Counted from the stretch's first letter, positions 12,129 to 25,054 are shown. The stretch is 64,000 bases of DNA from Conus ventricosus (GCA_018398815.1 CM031628.1:5095805-5159804), one strand, 5' to 3'. Notes: generated from the sequence alone by a model not told the origin. Numbers and translations: made by a program.

Positions 12129-13041
12129 GAATGTGACAATGCATACTCTTCCCCGTGCCAAGTGAAGCTGTCAGATGAATCCCCCATTTGAATGTGATGT
12201 GTGCGGTCGGACGTTTACACATTCAAATAACCTAAACAGACACAAGGTGGTCCACACTGGTCAGAGACCATTTTCAATGTGATGTGTGCTTTCAGTCTTT
12301 TGGACAGGCTTGGGCCTGAAGAATCACAAGTTGATCCACACTGGTTTAGAAACCATTTGCATGTGATGTGTGCAGCAGGACTTTTTAGAGTGGCAAGTCA
12401 GTTGAAGAAACACAAGATAACTCATAGCGAAACAGAAACCATTTCTGTGTGATGTGTGCAGTAAAGGCTTTCATATGTGCAAGTAAACTGAAGAGACACA
12501 AGATCATCCACTCTGGTCAGAAACCATTCGTCTGTGATGTGTGCAGTAAGTCTTTTCATCGGGCAAGTATTTGAAATCTCACGAAATGATCCACATTAAT
12601 GAGAAATCATTGGCTTGTGATGTGTGCCATAAGACTTTTAAGTATTTGTTTAGCCCGAGGAAACATAAGATGACCCACACTAAGAAAATCCATTTGCGTT
12701 TGATATATGTGCCGTCCAACCAAACACAAGCAGGTAGTTTTGGGAACAAAGGACCTCAGTTAGCAAAAAAGCAGTTCACAAAACCCACAAAATGATGCAT
12801 AGTGGTCATAGACAATTTGTGTGCAAAAGGGTTCACACATGGACACACACATGTTTGCACACATTGATAAGAAATTGTTTTGTGATGTGCGCAGTAAGAT
12901 GTTTACATACCAGACCAAGAGATAATTTGCATCGCATGCTCAGCACAGCTTTCACAGAAAGATCCAACAGACACACAGGAAACCACCTTCACCGGCCAAT
13001 AAGAAGGTGGATGTGATGTGTGAAATCAAGGATTTTCATGG
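12129..13041 (+). pseudogene. C2H2 zinc-finger exon, broken and interrupted
   Basis: After an acceptor (ttaaacag, exon from 12129) come at least six head-to-tail Kruppel-type fingers. The first begins [10 protein letters not shown] with spacing C-x2-C-x12-H-x3-H and a TGQRP linker; a later one is CDVCHKTFKYLF...RKHKMTH. The nucleotide word tgtgatgtgtgc recurs at each finger start, but single-base indels shift the frame between fingers. Near 12700-13000 the fingers become degenerate. The last one, starting about 13011, is cut at 13041 by the element 13042-15111 and resumes at 15112-15140. C2H2 arrays bind DNA in the nucleus. It may be the DNA-binding end of locus 1, whose upstream exons are at 4743 and about 7440; that linkage is inferred. 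Confidence 0.8.
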
Positions 13042-15111
13042 TGTCACGACCCCACCCCTGAAGGTCTGCCCTGACAGGATCGGTCTGATGGGAGTGAAGG
13101 GAGTGACTGACCTCACCCCTCGCAAGAGACCACACAAGAAAGATTACGATACAATAAAACCATTTATTCACACCAACACACATAGTCACAAATAAGCTTC
13201 CAAACACACACAACATGCACAATCACAAATAAGCTTTTCAACACACCACCATACACATAGTCACAAACAAGCATTCCAACACATACAACATGCACAATCA
13301 CAGTTAACCATCCCAACACACGCATTCCTTTCAACGCTTCATGTGGTTCCCCCACACTTCTGTCTCTCCAAAGTCCTCCGAGAGCACCGGGTCGATTCAG
13401 GCACCCCAGACCGGATCTGTTCCTGAGTATAGTCTTTCAAGGCCGACACCCTTGACACACACACACCCCCAAATGGCACGACACAGTGCTAACCACACCC
13501 GGTCACGTGTGCTGCAGGAGGTCCGTGGACAGTGGAGAACGCCTCCGGTGGGACGAGGCGCCGCCACGGAGAGTCCCGGACAGGGCCAGGAACATCCAGT
13601 AAAGCCCACGTGCTCCTCAACCAGTGCGCGGCCCCAACGACGCAAGCATCGGGTGGAGCCCCCGGGAGGAGAGAATAAAGGAAGGAACTGGAAGGAAAGG
13701 AGAAAGGGTACTGGAACCCCGCAGTCAGTATGGTCTGATATTTGCTGCTTAATCCTAACAGCCACTCGCATGATGGGCGAGGGGAGGTGTTTGCTGAATA
13801 AATTGTTCACATCAGCTTAACACAGACCTGAGCATAACACAGTCAACAAACCAAACGAGGAATGTTCGCTAAAGGTCTCCTCACACGAAGCAGGTAAGAG
13901 GTTACATTAACAGGCTAAACAAACAAATATCAATTTATATCTTCATCCTTAACAAATATCAATTTATATCTTCATCCTTCCCTCACTCACGTTCAACATT
14001 TTCCTTTCTTAGGAACTGAACAGATACAGCAACCGCTGCTCTAACTGCCACCACATTTGCAAATAATAATAATTCAATGGCACAATTATTCACACATTTT
14101 ATGACAACATTTCAAAATGACAATTCTCCAACCACGCATCCAAACAACTAATCATGCGTACGCACGCTCGCAAACATAAAACTCTCGTTCCCTTGCACGC
14201 ACAAACAGACGGTGGCCGAAGAATGAGAGACCGGCAATTGTGACAGGGGCGGACGAGCGAGACTGAGCAAGTACCAACCCTGAATCACCAGGTTCTCCCC
14301 CCATCCCCGCCGACTACCGCATCACCAGATGCATAAAAAGGAGAAAGACTTTAAGATATAATTTTGACTGGCCAGGTTAAAGATTCAATTAACCAGAAAA
14401 AATGGTCTCAAACAATATTTCTTTTATAATTTTGAAAACCAACAGAAATTGCGCAAAAGAGAAAAATTAGCCGGCTAACCAAAAAAAAAACAACAACAAA
14501 CAAACCACGAAACTGATGCTTACCAGCTACCCGTGGTTGACCCAAGTGGCGGGTCAAGCGACTCTCTGCCCTCTGTCCAGTTGAGAGGACAGCAGAGCAG
14601 ATGCGGAAAAAAAGATGACGTGATGTGATGTCCCTCCCCTACAGGCCGACTGTAGGGATGAAGGTACCGACCGTACCTTCGACGAAGTGGTGTAGAACCA
14701 AAAACAGAGCAGGCGCTCTCAGAGACATCTTCCGCTCGAGTGAAGAGAAAACCTGCCTAAACGATGGCAGCCAACATGCCACGCTACGTCACAGTGAGCA
14801 TACCTCAAGCCTAAGGGGAATGGTGCACGTGCGGCAGGTTAAAAGACAGGAGAGAGGCCGATAGAGACAGCCAGTTCAAGCGAAAGGTACCAGCCACCCG
14901 TGAACCTGCAGGATGAATTGCACGGGCAGTGGAATTAGAGAGAGAGAGAGAGAAAGTAAACCTAACCTGAGCTGAATGACATTAAGGTGCAAATGCACCA
15001 CAAGCCACATTAAGGGACGGATACACGACAACAGCAACGACAATAAATAAATGAATAATTCTACCACCCAGATGGGCCAATCGTCATAGGCCTCGTGACA
15101 AACTCGTGACA
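13042..15111. mobile_element. LTR-like insertion (solo-LTR candidate)
   Basis: The 2,070-bp segment begins TGTCACGA and ends TCGTGACA, giving the TG...CA ends and short inverted repeat typical of LTRs. It is flanked by a perfect 5-bp direct repeat, catgg, at 13037-13041 and 15112-15116. No gag or pol coding is visible and I found no internal duplicate of the ends, so a long solo LTR fits best. An aataaa word lies at 13153. The insertion splits a zinc finger. A nonautonomous DNA element with short inverted repeats is the alternative. Confidence 0.6.
13180..13330. repeat. Minisatellite of about 37 bp, 4 copies
   Basis: Units start cacaaataagc and alternate between tgcacaat and cacatagt endings. 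It lies inside the LTR-like element. Confidence 0.75.
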
Positions 15112-15140
15112 CATGGTAAACTAAAAGTACACACAAAATG
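15112..15140 (+). pseudogene. Resumption of interrupted zinc finger
   Basis: After the second catgg copy, the words taaactaaaag and acacaaaatgac correspond to the helix and second histidine region of earlier fingers (compare about 12485-12510). The finger therefore continued here before the insertion. Confidence 0.5.
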
Positions 15141-15187
15141 ACCAGTTGTTGTTTGAAAGAAAAATGTATGTGGTCAGCTCAAATATA

Positions 15188-15273
15188 GAGGTCCCAATAA
15201 AGTTTATCAAATAGTTTGTATAGAAAAAGACCACCTGAAGAGGTCCCAGATAAAGTTTATCAAATAGTTTTGT
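15188..15273. repeat. Short direct duplication
   Basis: The block gaggtccca...ataaagtttatcaaatag occurs twice, 53 bp apart. Confidence 0.85.
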
Positions 15274-15334
15274 GTTTCGTTTGTTTTCATCCGTGCATTA
15301 CCTACCCTTCAGATGGTCCATGAACAATAACAAT

Positions 15335-15830
15335 AAAAATAATATAGCGCCTTGCCAAAGGGTTCGTGGCGCTGACAATCCACATTCTCGTGTACACATC
15401 GGGCTGCCTACTTGGGTAGTGCAGACTGAAGAGCTGCCTGCCGGCACTTCATTCAATCATTTCCCATGTCATTCAGTCAATATTGTTTATTCAGTTTCCT
15501 TATTTCATTCACTCTTTCAGTTTCTCACACGGGGGTCATGCTATGCATGACTTGTCATCCATATCAACGGCCAAACTGGCCTTCGCTTCTGAAAATTGGT
15601 GATGGGATTTTACATGTGTGCAAGACGTTATGTATGCGTTCACTCTTGGAATCTCGGTTTATAGTCTCATTCGGACTGTTTGGGAAATGGAGTCAGAACC
15701 AATGTCGACTGTGAGGGGAAAAATCCATGTGTACTGAAATGGTACGGTGGAGATTCAAACCTGCAGCCCCAGGATCACCAAGATTACAAGTCTGGTGCTC
15801 TGTGACTGAGCTATTCCAGCCCCAAGTGAC
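15335..15830 (-). mobile_element. tRNA-derived SINE family, copy 2
   Basis: Minus-strand copy of the family also at 9890-10335 and 60523-60722. The head near 15815-15830 reads GGAATAGCTCAGTCAC, and the B-box-like word is GGTTTGAATC near 15752-15762. The AT-rich 3' tail lies around 15325-15345. Confidence 0.7.
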
Positions 15831-16452
15831 CTCAATGGAATGACCTTTCATTAGCAGAAAAGTAGTGTTGAACTGGACCAACCTTCAAGTGTGTGTGATA
15901 CAGTGGAGGAGTTTGCCTGGTAGTGAATTGCCAGTCTCCCAATATCGTGAGAAAGTATGTACCGTAGTGAACTTTCCACCCCCCATGGTAAATTTTTGTA
16001 TGGTGACCTGGCGCTAACATCACAGTGGATTGTTAACCCCCAAAGGGGTGTGCCACCCCTCCTGGTGTATCCTTGTAATGCAGCATAGTGTGCTGGTTCA
16101 CAACATGGTGGATTGCCAACATGCACATCCCCACCCCCACCACCCCCATCCCAACCCTCTGCCCAGCGAACTGCCAACCTTTTAGTGCACCCTTTGTTTT
16201 GTGACGGTGTTGAAGGTCACATTGTAGCGGTGATGTCAGAAGATATATTTTCGTTCCTTGGGATGAGAGAGTGAAGGGAATTAGGGAAGTGGAGATGGGG
16301 GGAGGAAGGGGGGCAGAACTGGGAAACAGTTTTGTAAAAATTATCATGCAGGCTTTATGCAGACATGTTTTCAGGGTCTATAAAAAATCAGCATTCTGAG
16401 ATATCCAACTGACATGATAAAAAAACCATGCACGCACGCACGCATGCACAGT

Positions 16453-16494
<42 letters not shown>

Positions 16495-17444
16495 TGGAGA
16501 GAAAAAGCATATAATTTACAAATATGTAGGCCTTATTCAAGGGTGGGGGTGGGGTGGGGGGATCAGCACATTTAGTTGTGCTACTAATCCACCAGATGGT
16601 GTTTGAAATTCACTCTTTGGAATTTGACTTTCATCCTGAGTGTGAGTGAAAAGTCCACTCCTCTGTCTCTGCTGTTGTTCCTGTCAGTGTGCTGGTGTCT
16701 AAATCTGTACAACAGCCTGGACCTGCCAGTTTGTTTATAATTCAGCTGTAAAACTATTTTGAGTGTAAAGAAATCTGCATCAAGGCATGGAACATACAGA
16801 AGATATGCAGGCTCCAGTCTGTACGTATGTGAGAATGTGTGTGTGTGTGTGTGAATGTGCACTCTTGTTTGTAGGTGCATGGCACTTATTGCAATATTTT
16901 TCTTCTTATTGGTTTCATTTATGTTTTCTTTAATCTTTTTTTGTATTTGTAAGCACTTAGGGCTTATGTAACATTAAGTGCCATGAATAATCATTGTTAT
17001 TATTAACATTAAGTGCCATGAATAATCATTGTTATTATTGTCATCATAGTTATTATTATTACTATCATTATTCATTGTTATTATTATCATCATAGTTATT
17101 CATTGTTATTATTACTGTATCATCATAGTTATTATTATTACTATCATTATTATTAGCAAACTCTTGACAGAGGTTTGAAACTGCTCTTCTGTGATTTTCA
17201 GCTGATATTTGACACAGTGAACCTTAAGTTTTGTCCTCTGAGACAGATTCTAATTTTTCTTTGTGGCACCATTATGAAAACCAGCCCTACATGCAAACTT
17301 CTCACTGTAGGAAATGTCAATACCTTTGTACTTGTTAAGAACCAGTATCACATGCCAACTTCTCAGCTCCCTGTAGGATGCTTGTAGCTCCGCAAAAAGA
17401 ATAAGAACACCCGTAAGGAAATTACTTCATGAGAAAACCAAAGT

Positions 17445-17485
<41 letters not shown>

Positions 17486-17864
17486 TATAATTATAAAATT
17501 GAGTTACATCAACAAGATTTTATTACTTCGTCAACATTTTTTTATTCTCCACATGCTTACCAAAAGTAGGCACCTTTACTTAAACAGAACAATTTTGATT
17601 AAGTGAAAGCTTCAAATTTTTGCATGGTATACTTACAAGGGCAACATTGCCCCATGCTTTTTTTTTTCCATCCACACACTGATGGTGGAATCTGATGGGC
17701 GGTATGGCCAGCTTTAATGGCTCAAGGATTTTAATGATGTTAATAAACCATCCCTTCAGGAGAACAAGGAGTGTTTGTTTTTTCACAGAGAAAGGATGGC
17801 AACTGTCTTGCCTCTCTGCATGTAAGCTCTGTGTGTGTGTGTGTGTCTGTGCGTGTTTTGTGTG
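15831..17864. repeat. No gene; microsatellites
   Basis: CA runs occur at 16457-16493 and 17449-17482, with a G-rich stretch near 16540-16562. A duplicated 35-bp block containing cattaagtgccatgaataat lies at 16970-17037, followed by TTA/TCA trinucleotide-rich DNA to 17157. I see no coding exon. Confidence 0.6.
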
Positions 17865-18235
17865 TGTGGCACTTGAAAAGGTCCAACAAAGGGCGGCACG
17901 CTGGGTTGTCAGTTGCTACCACCAGACGTCCAGCGTAAGTGCTATGTACAATCAGCTGCACTGGGCTCCTTTAGAACAACGACGTCAGCAAATCAGGTTA
18001 GCCACCTTCTACAAGTTCCACCACGGCAACATCAAGACTGACTCTGCGCACACCCCTCTGTATTACACCCACCAGTGCAACACCAGAAACTCCGTGAGCT
18101 ACAGTACCAAACAGAATCATACTACAGGAACTACAGAAAGAACAGTTTCTTTCCGCACTCTGGGAGAGAGTGGAACAACCTTGCAGCTGAGGCAATGGCA
18201 TCAGCCTCGCTGGAGGGCTTCAAATCCTGGATATA
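17865..18235 (+). pseudogene. Non-LTR retrotransposon, C-terminal end
   Basis: The translation contains LEKVQQRAARWVVSCYHQTS followed by YNQLHWAPLEQRRQQIRLA and FYKFHHG. From family knowledge, the pattern Q-R-R-A-A-R followed by a W-x-P-L-x-x-R-R block is the conserved end of jockey/CR1-type LINE reverse transcriptases. The frame changes near 18120-18180 around a remnant of the usual terminal motif. Only the last 120 or so residues remain and no catalytic motif is present. A better preserved relative of the same family lies at 33750-34098. Confidence 0.75.
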
Positions 18236-19379
18236 ACCTCTTCCCCCTCCTGCCTTCCCTGCTCCCCTGTCCCCTCCCCCACTCCCCTCTCCTGCTCCCC
18301 CCACCTATCGCTCTTCCTCACCTTAGTCCTTCCCACCCACTGCGGAGTAAGGTCTACCTACATCCCCCCCCCCCCCCCAGAGGCCTGAAAAATAGTGGGT
18401 GGTCCCAGGCCCCCTTGTTCCTGTCCCAACCCACTACAAGCTGATGACCCAGGCAGCATTTCAGCTAACTGTTAAATCTGAAAACCACTTTTGTAGTGTC
18501 AGAATCTTCAGCTGGTCGAAGGTGGACACTTAAGAAAGAAGAAGAGTGATCTGTCTCTGATAAGACCGTTGTTTGTGCGGTGGGCTTTGTAATACTCCAC
18601 ATGTATGGATAACGGTTCAACTGAAAAATTAAAAAGAGAAAAGAAAAGAAAGAAGAGAATAGTGGGACAGCTGTGGAATGAGTAGCAATATCACCTGTGG
18701 CATCATATGCATCACCCCACTCCTCATGTATGCTAGTTGCAATACTGCACCCATTTTCCCACCCCTTTCACATTTATATTTACCTCCACCTGTATCTGTC
18801 AGTTGACAAGAACTGCTCAGCCTGATTGAGGACCTTCCACAACCTTTTCTCTTTTGCTTCTGGGCAGTTTTGGCACAGTTCTACTGGGAGATGGTGTGAG
18901 GAGTTCGCCCAGGGTCTTTTTACCTAGATGTCTTTTCAGAGCTGGATCTGTGTTTTATGAATGATGGGTCTCAGACATAACTCCGTTCTTCCACTGATAC
19001 GCTTTCATGTTTTGATTTGTCTGCGTGTGATCCTTCGCTAACCCTTGATTATGACTGGTGTGCTCATGATCATCTGCATGGAAGGGACCATTTTCTAGTT
19101 GTTTGAAATGAAAACTACTGAATGCCACACATTGCCTGAACTTCTTAATCTTGGAAAAATCATATTGGGGAGGTTTTTTTCAGAATTTTTATTTTTAGTA
19201 ACAACAACAACAACAAAAAGAAACAAGATGCAAAGCATATAAACGTACTCCCAGCTTATCCTGAATATGCGTGAGATATTCCATAAAGAGGAAAAACCGT
19301 CTTGGACTGGTGTAACCGTTAGTAATGGCTATTCTGGTAAACATTGGCCATGGTCTGTGACTTATAATGAACATACTTA
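18236..19379. other. Pyrimidine-rich stretch, then no gene
   Basis: CCT/CCC-rich DNA at 18240-18380 includes a C run near 18364-18379 and probably is the 3' tail of the LINE fragment. The rest shows no gene; (CAA) repeats lie near 19200-19216. Confidence 0.5.
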
Positions 19380-19800
19380 CACAGCCTGGGCCGGCCCACC
19401 GTAGCCCCGGCACCAGCAATTCACAGGAAGCAGTCAATGTCAAGTCATCAAGAGGCAACCCACCAGAGTAGACACTACACTGCTGTCGAGTCATTTCTGT
19501 GGTGTTTAATGGTGCCTGTTCTGATCCGACATACAGAGGATTCCACCTGCTAAGCTCCCTACTGACAACAATAATTGCTTAGTTGCAGAGCCAGCGTGAA
19601 TGAGCTCTCCCTCTGGAGGGAGCTACCACGTCTGTCCAACGACAGCTCCCATGGACTTGCCGAACCCAGACGGAATCATACCAAGGCTATGGACATGGAG
19701 GGGACATCGAAACTGAGGTCACCATGAGAGCAGGGCATGAAGGGCCACAGAATTTGAGACTTTTTATGCTGATCGATGAGAATAAGGATGATGAAGATAA
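19380..19800 (-). mobile_element. Retroposon family R1, middle part
   Basis: About 420 bp match 63270-63700 with many substitutions, including the shared segment accatgagagcagggcatga. It has neither the tRNA-like head nor the A-rich end, so it is truncated at both sides. Confidence 0.75.
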
Positions 19801-20379
19801 TAGGAAATTTTTATTCTAAAATTACGGGGGCAAGTCATTGGGGGTGGGCCGTCTGAGACGTGGGAGCTTTCGGACCCGCCGGCCGTGCTTGAGGCCGACC
19901 CCTGCTGGGTTGCTTGCCTCGGATCCCCCGGGTCCAAATGACCGTCGTCCCTTGGGTTGAGAGAATGGTGTCATTTACCAAGATGGCCTCCTTGGCAAAT
20001 GGAAGCCTCTCTGGCTTGAGAAATTCCCTGCACGCCAGCACTCCAGGTAAATCAGGAATGGAGCCAGGCGTGATGTCCTGAGCCTCAATGCCCCTGACTT
20101 ATTTGGGCCCTCCTCATACAGTCGGCTACCATTACCGACTTCTTTAAAAGAGAGGAGGGTTAGCCGCCAGTGGGTGAGACCCCAGGGCGAGTTCCGCTGC
20201 CGAAGGGCAGGGGGCCCTGACCCCCGTGAGGACGACACCGCCTCCGGGACAAGGGAAGCCAGGAAGGCCACCGAGTCCCAGAAGGAATAAGAACCAGGCG
20301 ACTGGCCCTCGTCCTCCAACCTGAATCCACCAGGTCGGAGCCACAGACTGAGGGGGTGACAGCCCTTGGCAAAGTGGTG

Positions 20380-20625
20380 CGCTGTGAAAGTCCAGACAGG
20401 CCCAGGCTGGCTGATTCCCCAGAGCAGCTGGGATTTGTTCGCAACGAGGAGAAGTCCGATCTCATCCCGTCGCAGCAGTTTCAGTTTCTGGGCATGTCCT
20501 TCCACACCACCAACTGGTTGGTCTCTCCAACCCCCCAACGCCTGGTTCGCCTCCAGCACCTCTTGGCCCATCTCCTTTCCTTGGATCAGGCTCCACCCAG
20601 AAAGCTGGCCTCATTATCAATATAA
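20380..20625 (+). pseudogene. Possible DIRS/Ngaro-like reverse-transcriptase remnant
   Basis: The plus-strand translation contains EKSDLIPSQQFQFLGMSF and then PQRLVRLQHLLAHLLSLDQA. The pattern S-E/D-L-x-P-S-Q-x-F-x-F-L-G-M is what I associate with the palm/thumb region of reverse transcriptases of tyrosine-recombinase (DIRS-like) or some gypsy-type retrotransposons. The frame ends near 20625 where trinucleotide repeats begin. Upstream (about 19990-20380) the sequence is GC-rich and may be the remainder of the same element, but no further motif is clear. The element class is tentative. Confidence 0.4.
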
Positions 20626-21226
20626 CTACTGTTGTTGTTATCATTACTATCATTATATCACCACCATTATACTTATAACCACTCTGTCCTATTATTGCTA
20701 ATCCCTTTGCCAGCATTAACTGTAGATAGTTTTTTTTTTTAAGTGTGTTCCTGTGTGTAAGTGTTTGTATGTGTATAGGTGTAAGTATGTTGGCCCCCTT
20801 CCTTTTTTTTCTTCTTTTTTTTTCAATTCATTTTTTTTTTTTTTTTTTGGGGGGGGGCAGTAATCCTTCCCTTTCTTACCTTCATCCTAACAGCATCAAC
20901 ATCCAAAAGTAGCATGTACCTATCCACCACTGCAACATCAGCCCACTGTATCCTCCACCTACACACACATACCTCCCACTACTTACCTCATATATATAAT
21001 ATGGGTTACATCTGTCTTCCTTTCCCCTCTAACCGCACTCGCTCTATTTGCTACATCAATCTATTGTTTACTGGTATCCACTCCCTTTTCTTCATCTGGT
21101 TTTCTTTCGATTTCATATACTGCCTCCTCTACAAGAGTTTCTCTTCCCTCTCCCTCTTTCCTGCGTATAGGTGCAGGTGTGGAGATAGCTATGCAAAACA
21201 CAACACACACCAACAACACCACCACC

Positions 21227-21257
<31 letters not shown>

Positions 21258-22510
21258 CAAAATCCCCGCCCCCCCCCCCCCCCCCCCCCCATTCAATAGG
21301 AATAGTAGTCCTTTAATCATTGATCATTTCTATTCCTTTCCAGCCACTATCAATATCAATAATATTACTACACTTATCATTCATGCTATCATTATCATCA
21401 TCATTCAGTAGTACTGTTTGATTGCTTTCTATTCTTTGACCATTTCTATTCCTTACCATCAACTTATCATTACTAAGATTACTTCAACTATTATTTGTCT
21501 CTTCACTGTTATCATCATATCATTATTATGATGACTGTCATCATCATCATCAACCTCATTATTACTGATGCCACTGTTGTTGTTGTTACTTTCATTATCA
21601 TCACTACCATTATGCTTATAATCACTAGGTCCTGTCATCACTAATCCCATCACCATCGGAAGATTGTAGTACTTAGCGTAATGCTTACACACAGTAACTA
21701 AACTAGAGAGAGAGAAAAAGTGTGAGTGTATGTCTATGTGTAGGAGTGTGGTCTCCTTCTCCCCCCCCCCCCTCGCCCCCCCCCCCTCGCCCCCCCCCCC
21801 CCCCCCTTTTTCTCTTTCCCCTTCTTCCCTGCTCCAGTAAATTACTGTTAACCCTTCACTCATTGATCATTCCTATTGCCTTTTCACCTACTGTTGATAT
21901 TATTAACATTACTCTGTCCTCACCACCATCTCCCTGCTTTAGTAGTAGCACAGCTAACTTTTACTCATTGACCATCTCTATTCCTTTCCACCAACTAGTA
22001 CTATTCCCAATATTACTTTTATTACTATTGCGATCAGTATCACTGTCATCATACTATCATCACCATAAACAAAAACAAACAAACAGAAAAACATTACTAC
22101 CTCGGTTAGTACTAAATCACCATTATCATCATCACTATCATCACCATTATGATCACTACTATTATTGTTATTACTTTTATTTTTCAATTTCATTTTTTTT
22201 CAAATGACTATTCTCATCAATATAACTGTTTTTTACAACTTCTTAACTGTTTGCAGCTATTATATTTACCAACATGATTAATATCATCATTATACTTGAC
22301 AACTTTTCATACATTGCAACCTTCACTTTTCCAGTCTCCAATATCATCATTATCATTACTGTATGGTTACAATCATGATTATCATTGAAACTGTTAATAA
22401 ATCAATAACATTCCACCCTTCCCATAAGTTTGTGTCATCATCATCGTCCTTCCTGTCCTCTCCCAGCTCCTCCTCCTCTTTCTTCCTCTTTAAACCATTC
22501 ATGTCATACA
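20626..22510. repeat. Simple-repeat-rich region
   Basis: Imperfect ATC/ATT/ACC trinucleotide repeats predominate, with T runs at 20738 and 20829-20848, a CAC/CAA stretch at 21208-21258, and C runs at about 21267-21290 and 21761-21807. The reading frames here are translated repeats (poly-His, poly-Pro, poly-Asn) and I support none as a gene. Confidence 0.8.
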
Positions 22511-22514
22511 GCAC

Positions 22515-23650
22515 TAACCAACTTAGTTGAACAATGGCTTTCAAACATTAATTGTAATCTATTTACAGGTGTACTTTTTGTTGACTTTGCAAAAGCCTTT
22601 GACATTATTGACCATAATCTTCTTGTAAAAAAACTTCTATTTTACGGTATATCCAGAAAATCTCTTGATCTATTATCCTCTTTTTTGACCAACAGAAAAC
22701 AGTCAGTTTTTAAAGCCTCTGTAAAATCCACTTTCCTACCAGTGAATTATGGTGTCCCCCAAGGATCAATTTTAGGTCCAATCCTTTTTTTCGGTTTATA
22801 TAAATGATCTTCCTCTAGCTATTTCCTCTTCAGTGAACTATTTGCTGACGACACGACACTCCACAGTAAAGGTAAAAACGTACACTCGGTATGCAGTGCT
22901 CTTCAAAAAGATATAAATAATCTTACTGATGGTCCAAACTAAATCACATGGCCCTCCATCCTATGAAATCCAAATTTATGTTGATAACAACTAGGCAAAA
23001 ACGACAAAACATGAAAACTAGAATCACCTCCATTGTATCTCTACGATCAGATATAGAAGAAATTGATTCACATAAGTTACTTGGTCTCACTATCGATAAC
23101 AATCTATCTGGTCTAATCACGTTTCTGCTTTATCTCGGAAGATCTCAAGTAAGATATTTCAGTTAAACAGAATTAAAGCATTTCCTTGACCAACATTCTC
23201 GGAAGTTATTTTTCCATGCCTATATACAATCTGATATTGATTATGCTTCAACTTGCTGGACATGGCCAGTCACAATTGCTTGAAACCACTGGTGCGTTTG
23301 TATAGACGTTCACTAAAAATCGTACTCCTTAAATCATCTCTTCAAGTTGTAGACTATAAAGAACTTGAGATCTCCCATTCAGTCATAAATGTCGTTTCAA
23401 TAAGGGTGTGTTCATGTACAAAATAATGAACAATCTCGCACCTCCTTATCTACGTACCAAATTCCTTGTAAACACCTTTCGTAATAAACATTTGATATCC
23501 ATTCCCCGGCCCAGAATTGATCTATTCATGTCTTCCTTAGTTTATTCAGGTGGTAAACTTTGGAATGCAATTCCTTGTGACATAAGAAATAAAAGTAGCT
23601 TATCTACTTTTAAAACACATTATCATAAATATCTAATGCTGAGTTTATAG
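22515..23650 (+). pseudogene. LINE reverse transcriptase, frameshifted
   Basis: The palm region is clear: LFVDFAKAFDIIDHNLLVKK, then GVPQGSILGPILF, both conserved in non-LTR reverse transcriptases, followed in another frame by a catalytic ADDT-type word near 22844-22856. A C-terminal part ending PCDIRNKSSLSTFKTHYHKY stops at 23650. At least three frame changes separate these blocks, and the endonuclease and 5' part are missing. The element type is jockey/CR1-like from the spacing of motifs. A T run follows at 23702-23743. Confidence 0.8.
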
Positions 23651-23696
23651 CTAACCTTCTGTGTATTTTTGGATCGTAATCTTGTATCCAATTTCC

Positions 23697-23701
<5 letters not shown>

Positions 23702-23743
<42 letters not shown>

Positions 23744-23846
23744 CTCATCTCTATGTCTTTATTCTGCTGCTCCTTGTATTCTCTGTCTATCTGTCTGTCT
23801 GTATTGTCTGCCTGTCAGTCTCTCTCTCTCTCTCTCTCTTCTCTCT

Positions 23847-23898
<52 letters not shown>

Positions 23899-23937
23899 CC
23901 TCTCTCTCTCTTCCATCTCTCTCCCTGTCTCTCTCTT

Positions 23938-24004
<67 letters not shown>
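23702..24004. repeat. Poly(T) and CT microsatellite
   Basis: T run of about 42 at 23702-23743, then TCTG words and an almost continuous (TC)n tract from 23817 to 24004. Confidence 0.95.
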
Positions 24005-24010
<6 letters not shown>

Positions 24011-24193
24011 AACAAATATGTGATGTTGGAAGTTGACTCATTTTTACGCAAATTGCAGTGATCATCCTGTGCCATTAATGTGGTTTTTTTTCAAAGGTTT
24101 TCGTAGGTGTTTATCCATGTCTGCTTCATTGTATTTCTCTTCCTTTATCTCTGCCTTTCTTCCGCCAGTCGTCAGTCGGTCGGTCAGTCGGTC

Positions 24194-24196
<3 letters not shown>

Positions 24197-24253
<57 letters not shown>

Positions 24254-24408
24254 CTCTTGCCTTGATCATTTTTTCTCGTTGTTGTGGTTGTTGTTTTTGG
24301 TGGTGGTGTTCACTGGTTTCTTTTTCTTCTTTTTTGTCAAAGGTTCCCATGCAAGGAATTGTTCCATTTTTTCATGTATTTGTTTGATTTGCTTTTTTAC
24401 TATATATC

Positions 24409-24439
<31 letters not shown>

Positions 24440-24525
24440 CTTGCCCAGAGGGCTGGATGAAAAAAAAGTATTCATGCTTAATCCACTACCCTCTTAAAAT
24501 AAAATTCGTTCGTTCGTTCGTTCGT
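24197..24525. repeat. CT tract, T run, TTCG repeats
   Basis: (TC)n at 24197-24247, a T run at 24410-24439, then a LINE-tail-like word (ttgcccagagggctgga at 24441-24457) and (TTCG)n at 24507-24525. This is probably the 3' end of a further LINE copy. Confidence 0.75.
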
Positions 24526-25050
24526 GTCTATTATTATTTATATTAATATTAGTACTATTTTCATGATTACTATTATTGATTTTTTTTAATTAAATTTTTG
24601 TACATTACATCTATGATTATTACTGCTATGACCATTACCATTATTAATTGTTGGTATTATTATTAGTATCATCAATACCAGTGTTATTATTGGTATCACC
24701 ATCATTACCATTGTCACATTCATAACCATCATCATCGCCAATCACATTGTCGCCACAACAACCATGCTGTTCGACAATCCTCTTACCCCTCTCCTTTTTT
24801 CCCTTACTACAACTGCTAGTGTCATATCATCACCAAAAGTGGTGGTAATCCTCTATGATTTTTTTTCAATATTTGTGTCATGATCATTATCTTTATTATT
24901 AATTGACATCACTATTATTATCATTATCATTACTATCTTCATTCATGGTCTTTTTCTTGACGGACTCGTTTTCATTCAACGCCCATCTTGTGTCGAATTC
25001 AGTGAGTAAGCGACTGCTCGTTTCTTCATTTTCGTTGTCCTTGGTGTTGT
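24526..25050. repeat. ATT/ATC-rich sequence, no gene
   Basis: Imperfect trinucleotide repeats continue to about 24945. No supported coding sequence. Confidence 0.65.
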
Positions 25051-25054
25051 TCAT

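Noticed and set aside
13397..13820. Open frames on both strands of about 140-160 codons
   Set aside because: They lie inside the LTR-like element, overlap each other in antisense and show no gag or pol motif.
19975..20571. 198-codon minus-strand open frame
   Set aside because: It overlaps a plus-strand reverse-transcriptase-like motif, is GC-rich, and shows no recognisable domain, so it is a shadow frame.
21459..22207. Pro-, His- and Asn-rich frames
   Set aside because: Products of C runs and ATC/ACC trinucleotide repeats.
23661..24061. Ser/Leu-rich and Arg/Glu-rich open frames
   Set aside because: These are translations of a CT/AG microsatellite.
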